Shown here: piece by piece, positions 44,164-53,478 of the stretch | Layout of the letters: each line of letters starts with the position of its first letter | Position numbering within the stretch: position 1 is the stretch's first letter | Assembly (NCBI GenBank): GCA_031257195.1 | Contig: JAIRPD010000041.1 | Coordinates: 1 to 64,000, forward strand | DNA length: 64,000 nt | Direction: 5' to 3' | Origin: Treponema sp. | GTDB lineage: Bacteria; Spirochaetota; Spirochaetia; Treponematales; Breznakiellaceae | Position numbers and translations under genes: made by a program | Notes under the pieces: generated by a model | What the model saw: only the letters and a program-made list of their open reading frames with translations | Told to the model about the DNA's origin: nothing | Databases searched by the model: none

Positions 44164-46242
44164 CTAGAGCATAAGCGAGGCGATGTAGTCCTCCGCCGCT
44201 TTTTGGGCGTCCCGGACCTGGACGCCCGCGGCGTCGATCTCCCCGTTCAGGGTTTCAATCTCCCCGTCCAGGGCGGTCATCCGCCGCAGGTACTCCCGGC
44301 CCGCGTCGCTGGAACTTCCCGCGGCGCTCAGGTTGTTCCGGATCCGTTCCTGATCGGCGTACAGCCTGGTCCGCCGGCTTTCCAGGTCCGCGAGGACCCG
44401 CTTCGCCGTTTCCGTCTTTTGCCGCAATTCCGCCGCCCGGGCCAGGGCGGCCCTCACCGGGGGGGGAATCTCCTGGTTTGCGCCGTAGGCCGCCACGCTG
44501 TCCAGCCTAAGCTGGGCCAGGACGATCCGTTCCTCCAGGGGGGTCTCTTCCCGGACCTGGAGGCTCAGTTCCCCCCCCGCGGGAAGGTTCTGGGCAAAGC
44601 GGTACAGGGAGGCGGTTTTTTCCAGGTAGTGCTTTGGCTCCGTTAAGTTCGCGCCCCCCAGGATGGGGTGTTCTATGATGATCCGCTTGGCCTCGGCGGC
44701 GGCGTTTTTTACCGTGTATGTCCGCTCCTGGACCTGCCGCCGGCGGATCGTCATCACCCCGGCGCTGATCGTTACCGCGCTGATCTCCCGGCTGAGCGCC
44801 AGGGCCGCCTGGGCGGTAACGGAAAGGTCCTCCCCGTAACTGATCAGGCGCTTGTCGTTTTCGCCAAAAAACTCGATCAGCGCGTCCCCGGCGTAGCCGC
44901 CGCCATCAAAAACCGTGATGGGCCCCGCGGGAAGTTTCATCCCCGTGGTGTTGGTCAGCTCCGCGGCCAGCTCCGGGTGTATGGACGTTCCCAGGGCCCT
45001 GGCCCCGGGCAGGATGAGGGTTTTGACCGCCCCCATGGTTCCTCCCCCCAGGGGGATCATGGCGCTTTGCCGCCGGGGCAGGGTAACGGGATTTTTTACC
45101 GTATAGGCGAACTGGTCCCCCGCGGCGCTTCCCGCCGCCGCCGCCGGAACCCCGGTAAGGCTGCTCCGGGGAGGGGCCGGCCTGGGTTCCGCCGGAGCGG
45201 CCATGGCCTTTGCCGCGCGGGCGTTGTACTCCGGCGCCTCCGCGTCCATCAGGTACGCCTCCTCCCGGAGCGCCGGGGATCGTTCGTCCCGGGCGTAGCC
45301 CGGATCGTGGCCCCGGGCCTGGGCCGCCCCCGCGATGGCCAGGGGCAGGGCGGGCCGGTCGAGGTAGTAGGGGGGGTAGAGGCGCTGGATAAACGAGACG
45401 GGCCGGCCCGAAACCAGGGAAAGTTCCACGTTGTTCCAGTCCGCGTCGCTGTCGTTGTCGATGATCGCCCAGCCCTGGAAGAGGGGCTTTGCCTGCCCCA
45501 GGTCCAGCCGGTAGGAGACCTTCCAGACCGGCGCGGCGATAACATAGCTGAGGGAGACGTTCCGGTTCCCGCCGCCGGGGAGGCTGATCCGGAGCCGCCG
45601 GGTTTTGGAACCCCGGTGGGCGGCGATCAGGTCCAGGGCCCGGCTGATGCCGGCGTTCAGGGCCGGATCGGTAAAACGAAAGGAAACGATGTCCTTGACG
45701 GCGATGATCCGGATTCCCCCGCCGGTGTAGAGGGACAGGAAGGCCTCGCCCGCCGGGGGCCGTTCCCAGTCTTCCGGGGCCGCCCGCCGGTACTCCACCC
45801 CCAGGATCCGCCCGCTGATGGGGTTGGGGGCGGAAACCTCCAGGTCCGCCCCCCGCTGGGCGGCGAGGATCGCCGCCGCGCCGGGGCTGCCGGAAAGGTC
45901 AACCCCCAGGCTTTTGAGGGTTTGTTCCAGGGTTTCCTCCGAGGGGTAGCTTACCGAGGGGGAAGCCCCGCCCCCGGGGGGGAACACCGTTCCCGGGGCG
46001 GGATCGTTGATGGTAAGGGACTTGAGGGCGTCGTCCACCGCCTCGAGGTCAAAGGAAAGGAACAGCTCTGCGTTTCCCGAAACCGCGCCGGCATGCTCAA
46101 AGTAGCCCACCCCGGAAGAAAAAAGGGCGATCCGTTTTACCGGCAGGCCGGGAGCGTCCCCGCCCTCCCCGTGTGCCGCCCCCCGGGCCCCCGGGGAAAG
46201 GACGGCCAGGAGGACCAGCGCGGGGTACAGGAGGTTTTTCAC
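44164..46242 (-). CDS. Exported DUF4139-like protein
   Basis: 692 residues, GTG start at 46242 overlapping the pfp stop (GTGA). Signal peptide [21 protein letters not shown]4139-type beta-rich body ([80 protein letters not shown]), with a C-terminal coiled coil ([23 protein letters not shown]). The family includes the mucoidy-inhibitor A type; function is not known. Coupling to a glycolytic enzyme is unexpected. Confidence 0.8.
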   Translation of the reverse strand: MKNLLYPALVLLAVLSPGARGAAHGEGGDAPGLPVKRIALFSSGVGYFEHAGAVSGNAELFLSFDLEAVDDALKSLTINDPAPGTVFPPGGGASPSVSYPSEETLEQTLKSLGVDLSGSPGAAAILAAQRGADLEVSAPNPISGRILGVEYRRAAPEDWERPPAGEAFLSLYTGGGIRIIAVKDIVSFRFTDPALNAGISRALDLIAAHRGSKTRRLRISLPGGGNRNVSLSYVIAAPVWKVSYRLDLGQAKPLFQGWAIIDNDSDADWNNVELSLVSGRPVSFIQRLYPPYYLDRPALPLAIAGAAQARGHDPGYARDERSPALREEAYLMDAEAPEYNARAAKAMAAPAEPRPAPPRSSLTGVPAAAAGSAAGDQFAYTVKNPVTLPRRQSAMIPLGGGTMGAVKTLILPGARALGTSIHPELAAELTNTTGMKLPAGPITVFDGGGYAGDALIEFFGENDKRLISYGEDLSVTAQAALALSREISAVTISAGVMTIRRRQVQERTYTVKNAAAEAKRIIIEHPILGGANLTEPKHYLEKTASLYRFAQNLPAGGELSLQVREETPLEERIVLAQLRLDSVAAYGANQEIPPPVRAALARAAELRQKTETAKRVLADLESRRTRLYADQERIRNNLSAAGSSSDAGREYLRRMTALDGEIETLNGEIDAAGVQVRDAQKAAEDYIASLML

Positions 46243-47894
46243 AACCGTTCCAGTTGTATGGTCTTGGTGGTTTGATCGCACAGTTCCGGAGGGCCGTAGT
46301 ACTGGATGCCCCCGGGGAAGTGGTACAGGGTTTCTACCGCCCACTCCTCCCGCCGGGAGGCGAAGGCCCTGAAGGGCGCGCCCTCCAGTTCTACCAGGGC
46401 CTTTTTGATCACCGGCTTGGAGGAACCCTGGCGGCGTTCCATGTTCATCATCATCGTCAGGGGCACCCCGCCGGGGATCCATTGATCCGCCGGGGCCGTC
46501 AGGTTCCGGACGCTGGAAACATAACCCGTCAGCCCCGAGGCGATCAGCACAAAGGCGGTAAAGCCCAGGGAGTAGCAGTAGTCCGCGTCAAAGTTGCTGG
46601 GGAAGGCGCAGCGGCCCTCGTAGCCAAAGAAGTGGGCCAGGGCGCTGAATTTGCCCAGGTAGGCCCCGGTTTTTTTCTGTTCCGCCAGCTTTTTTTCCAC
46701 CATGCCGATGAGGAGCCGCTCGGTTTCTATCCGGGAAACCTGGACATTGCCGTGGGGGTCCCGGTCCGCCAGAAGCTGCCGGGCGATTTCCGGGGGCAGG
46801 GTTTTAAAGATGTCCGCGGACTGGGTGGAAAGACGCCGGTCAAGCCAGTGGACCTGGTCGGCAAAGCCGGGGATCTCCGCGAGTTCCCTTTCGTGATCCG
46901 CCATAAGATCGTTCAGTTCCTTGATCAGCTGTTTTATTTCCGGTACAAACTCGATAAGCCCTTCGGGGATAAGCACCACCCCAAAGTTGTTTTTTTCCGC
47001 CGCCCGTTTAACGATGGAAGCGCAGATCTCCCCCACGATGTCGTTCAGGGAAAGCTGTTTCGCCTCCACCTCCTCGGAGATGAGGCACACGTTGGGCTGG
47101 GTTTGGAGGGCGCATTCCAGGGCGATGTGGCTTGCCGAGCGGCCCATGAGCTTGATAAAGTGCCAGTATTTCCGGGCGCTGGCCGCGTCCCGTTCTATGT
47201 TGCCGATAAGCTCGCTGTAGGTTTTGCAGGCTGTGTCAAAACCAAAAGAGGCCTCGATAAACTCGTTTTTCAGGTCCCCGTCTATGGTTTTGGGGCAGCC
47301 AATCACCTTGGTAAAGGAACCCTGGGCGATAAAGTATTCCGCCAGGAGGGCGGCGTTGGTGTTGGAATCGTCCCCGCCGATGATCACCAGCGCGTCCAGG
47401 TTCCGCCGCCGGGCCGTTTCCAGGACCGCGGCGAACTGCACCGGGGTTTCTATCTTGGTCCGCCCGGAACCGATAATGTCGAACCCCCCGGTGTTCCGGT
47501 AGGCGTCGATCTGTTCGGCGGTAAACGCTATGGCCCTGTCCTCGATGAGGCCGCTGGGACCCCCCAGAAAACCCAGCAGGGTGGAGGCGGGGTTTCCCCG
47601 TTTCATGCCGTCGTAGAGTCCGGCGATTACGTTGTGCCCCCCCGGCGCCTGTCCCCCGGAGAGGATCACCCCCACGGTGAGGGAGCCGGTGATCTTTTCG
47701 TTTTTTCCCCTGACAAAGCGGGCGATGGGTTTGCCGTAGGTCATCTGGAAAAGCTCTTCCAGGGCCTCGGCGTCGTCCAAAGAGGAGGTGGGCTCCCCCA
47801 GCTCAAGGGCTATTTCCTCTATCGGCCCGGTGAGGATGGCGGGCAGCTTTGGTTTGTAGGCGTAACGAAACCTTTGAAGTACTGAGGTTTCCAT
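46239..47894 (-). CDS. pfp: Pyrophosphate-dependent 6-phosphofructokinase, long (beta-like) form
   Basis: Fructose 6-phosphate + PPi to fructose 1,6-bisphosphate. 551 residues. [15 protein letters not shown] at the N terminus; [15 protein letters not shown], where the second Asp marks PPi rather than ATP use; catalytic PKTIDGDL; and [15 protein letters not shown]. Long insertions are typical of the spirochaete/plant class. Start ATG 47894 has AAGGAG 5 nt ahead (GTG 47900 is the less likely alternative). Fits a PPi-based glycolysis with the hexokinase at 9 kb. Confidence 0.95.
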   Translation of the reverse strand: METSVLQRFRYAYKPKLPAILTGPIEEIALELGEPTSSLDDAEALEELFQMTYGKPIARFVRGKNEKITGSLTVGVILSGGQAPGGHNVIAGLYDGMKRGNPASTLLGFLGGPSGLIEDRAIAFTAEQIDAYRNTGGFDIIGSGRTKIETPVQFAAVLETARRRNLDALVIIGGDDSNTNAALLAEYFIAQGSFTKVIGCPKTIDGDLKNEFIEASFGFDTACKTYSELIGNIERDAASARKYWHFIKLMGRSASHIALECALQTQPNVCLISEEVEAKQLSLNDIVGEICASIVKRAAEKNNFGVVLIPEGLIEFVPEIKQLIKELNDLMADHERELAEIPGFADQVHWLDRRLSTQSADIFKTLPPEIARQLLADRDPHGNVQVSRIETERLLIGMVEKKLAEQKKTGAYLGKFSALAHFFGYEGRCAFPSNFDADYCYSLGFTAFVLIASGLTGYVSSVRNLTAPADQWIPGGVPLTMMMNMERRQGSSKPVIKKALVELEGAPFRAFASRREEWAVETLYHFPGGIQYYGPPELCDQTTKTIQLERL

Positions 47895-47973
47895 GGGCAC
47901 TCCTTATGCGAGATTAGAGTTGTTTGGCGGTAACCGCCGGGGGGCCGCCAAACCTCCGCGCGACTATGGGACC
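47895..47973 (-). promoter_or_regulatory. pfp 5' leader with alternative hairpins
   Basis: The ~73-nt leader contains TTTGGCGG paired with CCGCCAAA around 47926-47953, and a competing GGCGGTTACCGCC stem within it. Possible RNA stability or attenuation element; no known riboswitch recognised. Confidence 0.4.
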
Positions 47974-48002
47974 AGTATACCGGAAAGGGGGATATTCCTC
48001 AA
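47974..48002 (-). promoter_or_regulatory. pfp promoter
   Basis: Minus strand TTGAGG (48002-47997), 17-nt spacer, TATACT (47979-47974). Confidence 0.7.
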
Positions 48003-48085
48003 GGGGACTCCGGACCGGGCCGCCGGGAACGAAAAACAAAAAAAGCAAAAAAGCTTGTGGAACCGGCTAATGGGGTGTAGAGAAT

Positions 48086-48229
48086 ATGCGTATGGGCGAT
48101 ACCTCAGGATCGATCACCGCCATGCTTCGCGTCCCTGGAGTCCGCGCCAAGCGCAAACTTCCAAGCAAGACCTTCACAGGGATGCGCCGCCATACGATGG
48201 GGCGACGCTATAAGGCAAGCATAACATAA
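48086..48229 (+). CDS. Possible 47-residue basic peptide
   Basis: ATG to TAA frame in the 450-bp gap between pfp and pyrH. The peptide is strongly basic with a GVRAKRKLPSKTF core and a GMRRHTMGRRYK tail and no low complexity. Codon choice (CGC, CTT, CCT, TCA, AGC) differs from the CGG/CCG/GGG style around it, which could mean foreign origin, a gene fragment, or simply chance in a decayed element. No clear ribosome site or promoter. Confidence 0.25.
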   Translation: MRMGDTSGSITAMLRVPGVRAKRKLPSKTFTGMRRHTMGRRYKASIT

Positions 48230-48344
48230 AAACAGGAAAGTCAGAGTACGAGACTTCCATGGACGGCGATGCTAGCGGCGCGGGCCGCCCGCGTCCGCGC
48301 GGATAGTTCGCGCCGCGTCAAACGCCGCCGGCTCCCCAAAACGC

Positions 48345-49031
48345 CTAGCCCCCGATGATCGTGCCCAGAAAGGGCTTCCCCTCCAGGATAAGGGCCAGGT
48401 TGGGCAGATCCCGGCCCGCGGCGCAGATCACCTTAAGGCCCAATTTAGCAGCGTGACGGCTTGCCACGGGATCAAAGGGGACGTTCCTGCCCGGGGTCCA
48501 CTCGTCCCCCACCATGGCCCGGAAATCTTCCCAGGAAATGGCGTCTATGGGCCGGGCCTGGGGATTTTTCCGGGGATCATCGGTATAAACCCGCTGGATG
48601 TTGGAAAGGTTGATCACCGATTCGGCCTGAAAGCGTTCCGCCAAAAGCACTGCGTCGTAATCGGAGGAAAAACCCGGTTTCCACCCCGCCGCCACAAGGA
48701 TCCGGTTCACAAAGGGATCGACCTTGGAGGGATCGGTGATCACCTCCTGGGAACACCAGTCGCCCATAATCCCCTTAACAAGCTGGGCGTTAAGGCGGGT
48801 GGCCATGATCCCTATCCAGTCCGCTTCCTCGTCCTTTACCGCGGCGGCCGTTTCCCGGTAGGCGCTCTGCCAGGCCCGGGCGGGACCGCCACCCCCCACC
48901 ACAAGGATAAAGCGCCGCTTTTCGTCCCTTTCCAGGAATTGACCGATCAGCGCCCGGAAGCTCCGCAAAAAGCCGGTATCTACCCCTTCGGGGGCGACGA
49001 TTGAGCCGCCCAGGGAAATGACGGTAACCAT
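48345..49031 (-). CDS. pyrH: UMP kinase, amino-acid-kinase fold
   Basis: UMP + ATP to UDP + ADP. 228 residues: VISLGGSIVAPEG, VVGGGGPARAWQ, ADWIGIMATRLNAQLV, DYDAVLLAERFQAESVINLSNIQRVYTDDPR, and GRNVPFDPVASRHAAKLGL. The sequence is nearer the archaeal branch than E. coli PyrH. ATG 49031 overlaps the preceding stop (TGATG) and GGAGA is upstream, so it is coupled to the ECF sigma operon. Confidence 0.9.
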   Translation of the reverse strand: MVTVISLGGSIVAPEGVDTGFLRSFRALIGQFLERDEKRRFILVVGGGGPARAWQSAYRETAAAVKDEEADWIGIMATRLNAQLVKGIMGDWCSQEVITDPSKVDPFVNRILVAAGWKPGFSSDYDAVLLAERFQAESVINLSNIQRVYTDDPRKNPQARPIDAISWEDFRAMVGDEWTPGRNVPFDPVASRHAAKLGLKVICAAGRDLPNLALILEGKPFLGTIIGG

Positions 49032-49696
49032 CACCGGGTCTCCGGCTTGGCCCGGACTTCCGGGGGCGCTTTAACGGCGGTTCCCGCTTCCCCCGGGGCC
49101 TTAATCGCCGCGGGGGCTTTTGCCGGAGGTTTGGCTTCGGCGGGAGCCCCCGGGGCGGGGGCGGGGGCGCTCTCTGGAGAGGGGTCCGTTGGCGCCGTCT
49201 GTTGTTCCGGCTCTTCCCCGTAGCGGTACAGGGTAAGGCGCAGTTCTATCCGGGGATTGTCCGCCGGGGCGTTTGAGCCCAGGGGGAAGTAGTAGATCTC
49301 CTCCCCAAAATCCATAGGCATGGAGTGCATGGTAGTTTTATAGCTCATCCCCTTGTCGGGCAGGTAAACCCATATTTGGCCCTGGGCGACCAGCACGTTC
49401 TGGCCCTGTCCTCCCCGGGTATAGGGGGTGAACTGGATAGCCACCACCAGGTTATCCCCCACCAGTTTAATGCTTACGGGCCGTCCGGGAATGGTTATTT
49501 TGGAATTATAGGCGTTCCACACTTCCTGGCTGTTTTCCTCAATCCGGGTGGTGATTCGCAGGACCATGGCCTTGTCCTTCAGGGCGGGGAGTTCCTCCAG
49601 AGACAGGTCCTGGGCCCGGAGTTCCACCCCGGGAACGGCGCAGAGCAGGACAAGAACCAGCGTTAAGGATCCCCGGATCCGCCCGCCGCGCCTCAT
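49031..49696 (-). CDS. Exported protein of unknown function with Ala/Pro-rich tail
   Basis: 221 residues. Signal peptide (SLTLVLVLLCAVPGVELRAQ). Residues ~28-150 form a beta-sandwich-like domain (DKAMVLRITTRIEENSQEVWNAYNSKITIPG; VLVAQGQIWVYLPDKGMSY). The last ~60 residues are low-complexity Ala/Pro/Lys (APAPGAPAEAKPPAKAPAA). Overlaps both neighbours (ATGA with the anti-sigma gene, TGATG with pyrH). It may be the envelope sensor or effector of the sigma system; that is inference from position. Confidence 0.65.
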   Translation of the reverse strand: MRRGGRIRGSLTLVLVLLCAVPGVELRAQDLSLEELPALKDKAMVLRITTRIEENSQEVWNAYNSKITIPGRPVSIKLVGDNLVVAIQFTPYTRGGQGQNVLVAQGQIWVYLPDKGMSYKTTMHSMPMDFGEEIYYFPLGSNAPADNPRIELRLTLYRYGEEPEQQTAPTDPSPESAPAPAPGAPAEAKPPAKAPAAIKAPGEAGTAVKAPPEVRAKPETR

Positions 49697-50289
49697 GGGG
49701 AATAACCGTCCCGGCCGCCGCCCGCGCCGGCCCTGGAATAGTCCGCGGCCCGGAGCATTTGGGGTTCTCCGGCGTTCTTAAAGGTTGTGCCGGGCAGGCG
49801 GATGATGACCATATCCGAGGAATCCCCGGTCCCCAGGTACTGAAGGACGCTCGCCATGTCGCTTACCGGGGCCAGGTCCTGGACTTCCATCCCCGCCAAC
49901 TGGGGCTCCGCCGGGGCCCTTACCGGCTGACGGAGGATGATAAGCGCCGCCAAAGCCAGAATCATAACCAGCCCCGCGGCGGCGGCCACCGGTATGGGGA
50001 CGGCGATGTAGCCTGTCCAGAAATTCCCGCCCTCTCCCCGCCGGTACCGGGGGGCGCGGTTTTCCCCGGCCAAATAGGTCTTTTCCCAGACCCTGGCCAT
50101 GGCCCTTTCCATAGCGGCCCCGGCGGACAGATCCGTTCCCGCGGCAAGCCTTTGCCGGGTAACCCGGTAGCTTTCCAGCCGCCCGCGGCATGGGGAACAG
50201 TTTTGTAAGTGATTTTCAAGCTTTTCTTTCCAGGGAGAATTCAATTCCCCGTCAAAGTAAACCGACAGAATTTGACGATCAGGACACAT
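49693..50289 (-). CDS. Zinc-binding membrane anti-sigma factor
   Basis: 198 residues from ATG 50289 (AAGGA 8 nt ahead; ATG 50298 is possible). The N terminus has the anti-sigma ZAS pattern C2 ... H27-x3-C31-x2-C34 (HLQNCSPC). A single membrane segment lies at about 100-125 (VPIPVAAAAGLVMILALAALIIL), followed by a ~70-residue periplasmic part. It should hold the adjacent ECF sigma factor at the membrane until a signal arrives. Confidence 0.85.
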   Translation of the reverse strand: MCPDRQILSVYFDGELNSPWKEKLENHLQNCSPCRGRLESYRVTRQRLAAGTDLSAGAAMERAMARVWEKTYLAGENRAPRYRRGEGGNFWTGYIAVPIPVAAAAGLVMILALAALIILRQPVRAPAEPQLAGMEVQDLAPVSDMASVLQYLGTGDSSDMVIIRLPGTTFKNAGEPQMLRAADYSRAGAGGGRDGYSP

Positions 50290-50300
50290 AGTACCCATCC

Positions 50301-50864
50301 TTAACCCGCGCCGCCGGAACTTTCCCCGGCCTTTTCTAAAAGCAGGGCCGCCAATCGTTCCCTGGCCCTGAAAACCCGGACCTTTACGTTTCCCTCGCTG
50401 ATCCCCAAAGTCCGGCCTATTTCCTTATAGGTTAATTCCCCATATTCCTTTAATACTAACACCATACGCAGGTTTTCGGGAAGCGCCCTCAAGGCTTCCG
50501 ATACTTCCAGCCTTGTTTCTTTCTTAAGGAGTTCCTCCTCCCCTGTTTCTTCGGTTCTTTGGTTTTCCCTAAAGACCCGCTGATAGGCCCGCCGTTCCCG
50601 CTCCTTCCGTTTAGCATAATTCAAAGCCGAATTTTTTACTACCCTGATAAGCCAGAACTTCGCCTCTTCCCCGTTGGGAAAGACTATTTTTTTCTCGTGG
50701 TAGCGAAAAAAAGCCTCCTGGCACAGGTCTTCCGCCGCCTCCTCGCTTTCCGTTATACGGTACGCCACCCGAAAAAGAATGGGAAAAACCGCGGTATAGA
50801 GACGGCGGAACTCTTCCTCCTGGCTTTCCAGCGGAAACCCCGATCTTACATCTGTAAACAACAT
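50301..50864 (-). CDS. ECF sigma factor (RpoE-like)
   Basis: 187 residues. Region 2: LYTAVFPILFRVAYRITESEEAAEDLCQEAFF; region 4: LPENLRMVLVLKEYGELTYKEIGRTLGISEGNVKVRVFRARERL. There is no long region 3, as expected for ECF type. GGGAAGA precedes ATG 50864, with TAACAAT nearby as a possible -10. It heads the operon sigma / anti-sigma / exported protein / pyrH. Confidence 0.9.
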   Translation of the reverse strand: MLFTDVRSGFPLESQEEEFRRLYTAVFPILFRVAYRITESEEAAEDLCQEAFFRYHEKKIVFPNGEEAKFWLIRVVKNSALNYAKRKERERRAYQRVFRENQRTEETGEEELLKKETRLEVSEALRALPENLRMVLVLKEYGELTYKEIGRTLGISEGNVKVRVFRARERLAALLLEKAGESSGGAG

Positions 50865-50894
50865 TCTTCCCTAATTGTTACATGTTCCATAGCC

Positions 50895-52358
50895 TTAAGC
50901 CTTTACCCGCCGCCAGACCGTACCGTTTTTGCCATCTTCCAGGATAACGCCTTTTTCTTTCAATTTCCCGCGAATGGCGTCCGCCGCGGCGAAGTCTTTG
51001 GCCGCCTTGGCCGCCGCCCGCCGGGCGATACATTCTTCCACTTCGGCGGCGAATTCCGGGCTTTCCCCCGGGCCGTTTTTCGTCTCCAGGGCCGCCTGGA
51101 GGGCCTCCGCGAGTTTAAGGCCCAGGACCCTGTCCATTTGAAGGGCCGCCCAAAGGGCTTCCCCGGGGGCGATGGCGTCCCGAAGGAGGCCCCACAATTC
51201 CGCCAGGGCCCGGGGGGTGGAAAGATCATCGTCCAGGGCGCTGTGAAAGGCGGCGAGCCTGGCCTGGACGGCGCTGGAAACGCCGTTCGCGGAACCGGCG
51301 ATGGCCGCGGCGTTCACGCCGCCCCCGGCGGCGGCCAGCGTACACAGCCGGTCCGTCAGGGAGCGCCGGGAATTCCTCGCGCTGTCCAGGGCCTCCCAGG
51401 AAAACTGAAGCTGGCTGCGGTAATGCCCCCCCATAAGGAAATAGCGGTAATCCAAAGGGTCGTAACCGGCGTCCACCAGACTTTGCAGGGTCAGGAAGCC
51501 CCCGGCGCTTTTGGACATCTTTCCCTTGTCAAGGACCAGGAATTCATTGTGAACCCAGTAACGGACCCAAGGGCGCTTTCCCGTGGCGGCCTCGCTCTGG
51601 GCGATCTCGTTGGTGTGGTGGACCGGTACATGGTCGATTCCCCCGGCGTGAATATCAAACTGTTCCCCCAGATAGCGGATACTCATGGCGGAACACTCAA
51701 TATGCCAGCCCGGATAACCCCTGCCCCAGGGGCTGTCCCAGACCAGGGCCTGGTTCGCGAACTTGCTCCTGGTAAACCACAGGACAAAATCGCCGGCGCC
51801 GCGCTTGTTCTCGTCCACCCCCGTACGGGCCCCGGCTTTAAGGTCCTCCATCCTCAGGAGAGCGAGACCGCCATAGCCCTCAAAGCGGCCGATGTCGAAG
51901 TACAGATTTCCCCCCGCGGTATAAGTGTACCCCCCGGCCTCGATTCGCTTGATAAGATCGATCATGTCGGCTATGTGTTCCGTGGCTTTGCACACCGTGG
52001 CGGGGCGGATTATGTTCATCCGGTCCGTGTCGTTAAAAAAGGCCCGGGTATAAAAATCGGCGATCTCCAGGACGCTCTTTCCCCGTTCGGCGGCGCTTTT
52101 TATCATCTTGTCTTCCCCGGAATCGTCGTCCCCCGAAAGGTGGCCCACATCGGTGATATTCATCACATGGTTTACCCGGTAACCCCGCTCCCGAAGGACC
52201 CGGGTAAGGATGTCGTGGGTTACATAGGCCCGGAGGTTCCCGATATGGGCGTAATTGTACACCGTGGGGCCGCAGCCGTAAAAACCGGCTTCCCCTTCCC
52301 GAAGGGGCTTAAATTCCTCCACCCTCCGGCCCAGAGTATTAAACAAACGCAAAGCCAT
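50895..52358 (-). CDS. cysS: Cysteinyl-tRNA synthetase
   Basis: 487 residues, class Ia synthetase charging tRNA-Cys. HIGH-type PTVYNYAHIGNLRAY with zinc Cys in YGCGPT, further zinc ligands in WHIECSAMS and the HHTNE region, KMSKS loop in KGKMSKSAGGFLTL, and the C-terminal DALR/anticodon part (CIARRAAAKAAKDFAAADAIR). The ATG at 52358 follows GATACT (52369-52364) by 5 nt with no ribosome site, so the mRNA is probably leaderless. Divergent from murB with 14 bp between starts. Confidence 0.96.
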   Translation of the reverse strand: MALRLFNTLGRRVEEFKPLREGEAGFYGCGPTVYNYAHIGNLRAYVTHDILTRVLRERGYRVNHVMNITDVGHLSGDDDSGEDKMIKSAAERGKSVLEIADFYTRAFFNDTDRMNIIRPATVCKATEHIADMIDLIKRIEAGGYTYTAGGNLYFDIGRFEGYGGLALLRMEDLKAGARTGVDENKRGAGDFVLWFTRSKFANQALVWDSPWGRGYPGWHIECSAMSIRYLGEQFDIHAGGIDHVPVHHTNEIAQSEAATGKRPWVRYWVHNEFLVLDKGKMSKSAGGFLTLQSLVDAGYDPLDYRYFLMGGHYRSQLQFSWEALDSARNSRRSLTDRLCTLAAAGGGVNAAAIAGSANGVSSAVQARLAAFHSALDDDLSTPRALAELWGLLRDAIAPGEALWAALQMDRVLGLKLAEALQAALETKNGPGESPEFAAEVEECIARRAAAKAAKDFAAADAIRGKLKEKGVILEDGKNGTVWRRVKA

Positions 52359-52360
52359 GG

Positions 52361-52369
52361 TATAGTATC
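52361..52369. promoter_or_regulatory. Overlapping divergent -10 boxes of cysS and murB
   Basis: Plus strand TATAGT (52361-52366) predicts a start at 52373, the G of the murB GTG. Minus strand GATACT (52369-52364) predicts a start at about 52357-52358, the cysS ATG. The two hexamers share bases; -35 regions would lie inside the opposite gene and are weak. Confidence 0.55.
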
Positions 52370-52372
52370 CCT

Positions 52373-53449
52373 GTGCCCACTGTAGCGGAATTATGGAAAA
52401 ACATCAATTCCCGGCTGGAGGATGGCCGGGACGGCGAAACCGGACCCGCCGGCGCGCCCGGTCCCTTTAAGGGGGAATTCCGTTTTGATGAACCCCTGGC
52501 CGCCCACACCACCTTTCGGGTGGGGGGGCCGGCGGATCTTTGGGTCCGGCCCAGGGCGGAGGAATTCGCCGCCTTAGCGGCCCTGCTCCTGGAAGCCGCG
52601 GGGGAAGCGGAAATCCCCGTGTACGTTTTGGGGGCCGGGGCGAACCTGGTGGTGGCCGACCGGGGGATCCGGGGGGTAACGCTGGATACCACGGCCTTGA
52701 CCGGTCTAGTCCCCCCCCCGAACCAGGGGGCGGGCTCTGCCGAGGAAGGCCCGGCGGGAAACGACCCCGGCGGAAACGTTCTGCGGTTCCGGGCCGGGAC
52801 CGCCGCGGATGACGCCGCGGAGGAGGCCGCCCGGCGCGGACTTGGGGGGCTGGATTTTCTGGCGGGTATGCCCGGTACGCTGGGGGGCGCTTTGTGGATG
52901 AACGCCCGGTGCTACGGCGGGGAAATGGCCGACGCCGCGGTGGAGGCGGTATATCTGGAAAGGCCGCCAGGCCCGCGAACCCCGGAAAGTCCCGCCGCGG
53001 CGCGGCGTATCCTCAAGCTGAGGAAGGAAGATTTTGGCTATAAAACAAGCCCCTTCCAAGGCCGGGAGGGGATAATCCTTGAGGCGGCCTTTGCCCTGCG
53101 GAAAAGCGATCCCCCCCTGATCCGGGAAACCATGGCGGCCCATCGGAGGGACCGGGAAGAAAAAGGACAGTACCGCTTTCCCAGCGCCGGATCGGTCTTT
53201 AAAAATAACCGGGCCTTTGGAAAACCCGCGGGGAAGATCATCGACGAACTGGGACTCCGGGGCCTTTCCGCGGGAGACGCCCAAGTGGCGCCCTGGCACG
53301 GGAATATCATCATCAACCGGGGAAAGGCCCGGGCGGCGGACATCAAGGCCCTGACGGAAACCCTGGAGGAACGGGTCTTCGCCGCCCTGGGACTTAAGCT
53401 GGAGCGGGAGGTGCTTTTTGCCGGGGACTGGACAGGCCCGGGGGATTAA
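52373..53449 (+). CDS. murB: UDP-N-acetylenolpyruvoylglucosamine reductase
   Basis: Second step of the UDP-MurNAc pathway, NADPH/FAD dependent. 358 residues. FAD-binding PCMH region HTTFRVGGPADLWVRP and VLGAGANLVVADRGIRG; GLDFLAGMPGTLGGALWMNA; catalytic Ser in PSAGSVFKNN; and C-terminal APWHGNIIINRGKA. An extra loop of ~25 low-complexity residues near position 120 (PPPNQGAGSAEEGPAG) is unusual. The GTG start at 52373 is supported by the TATAGT exactly upstream. Confidence 0.95.
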   Translation: MPTVAELWKNINSRLEDGRDGETGPAGAPGPFKGEFRFDEPLAAHTTFRVGGPADLWVRPRAEEFAALAALLLEAAGEAEIPVYVLGAGANLVVADRGIRGVTLDTTALTGLVPPPNQGAGSAEEGPAGNDPGGNVLRFRAGTAADDAAEEAARRGLGGLDFLAGMPGTLGGALWMNARCYGGEMADAAVEAVYLERPPGPRTPESPAAARRILKLRKEDFGYKTSPFQGREGIILEAAFALRKSDPPLIRETMAAHRRDREEKGQYRFPSAGSVFKNNRAFGKPAGKIIDELGLRGLSAGDAQVAPWHGNIIINRGKARAADIKALTETLEERVFAALGLKLEREVLFAGDWTGPGD

Positions 53450-53478
53450 CACCCCGTTTCCCGCGTTGTATTCATCCT

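Noticed and set aside
48231-48260. RNase P RNA-like AGGAAAGTC
   Set aside because: Only the short word matches; none of the other conserved RNase P RNA regions are present around it.
50864-50888. Autoregulatory ECF promoter with GGAAC -35 before the sigma gene
   Set aside because: The matching -10 would fall on the start codon, so transcription would begin inside the gene.
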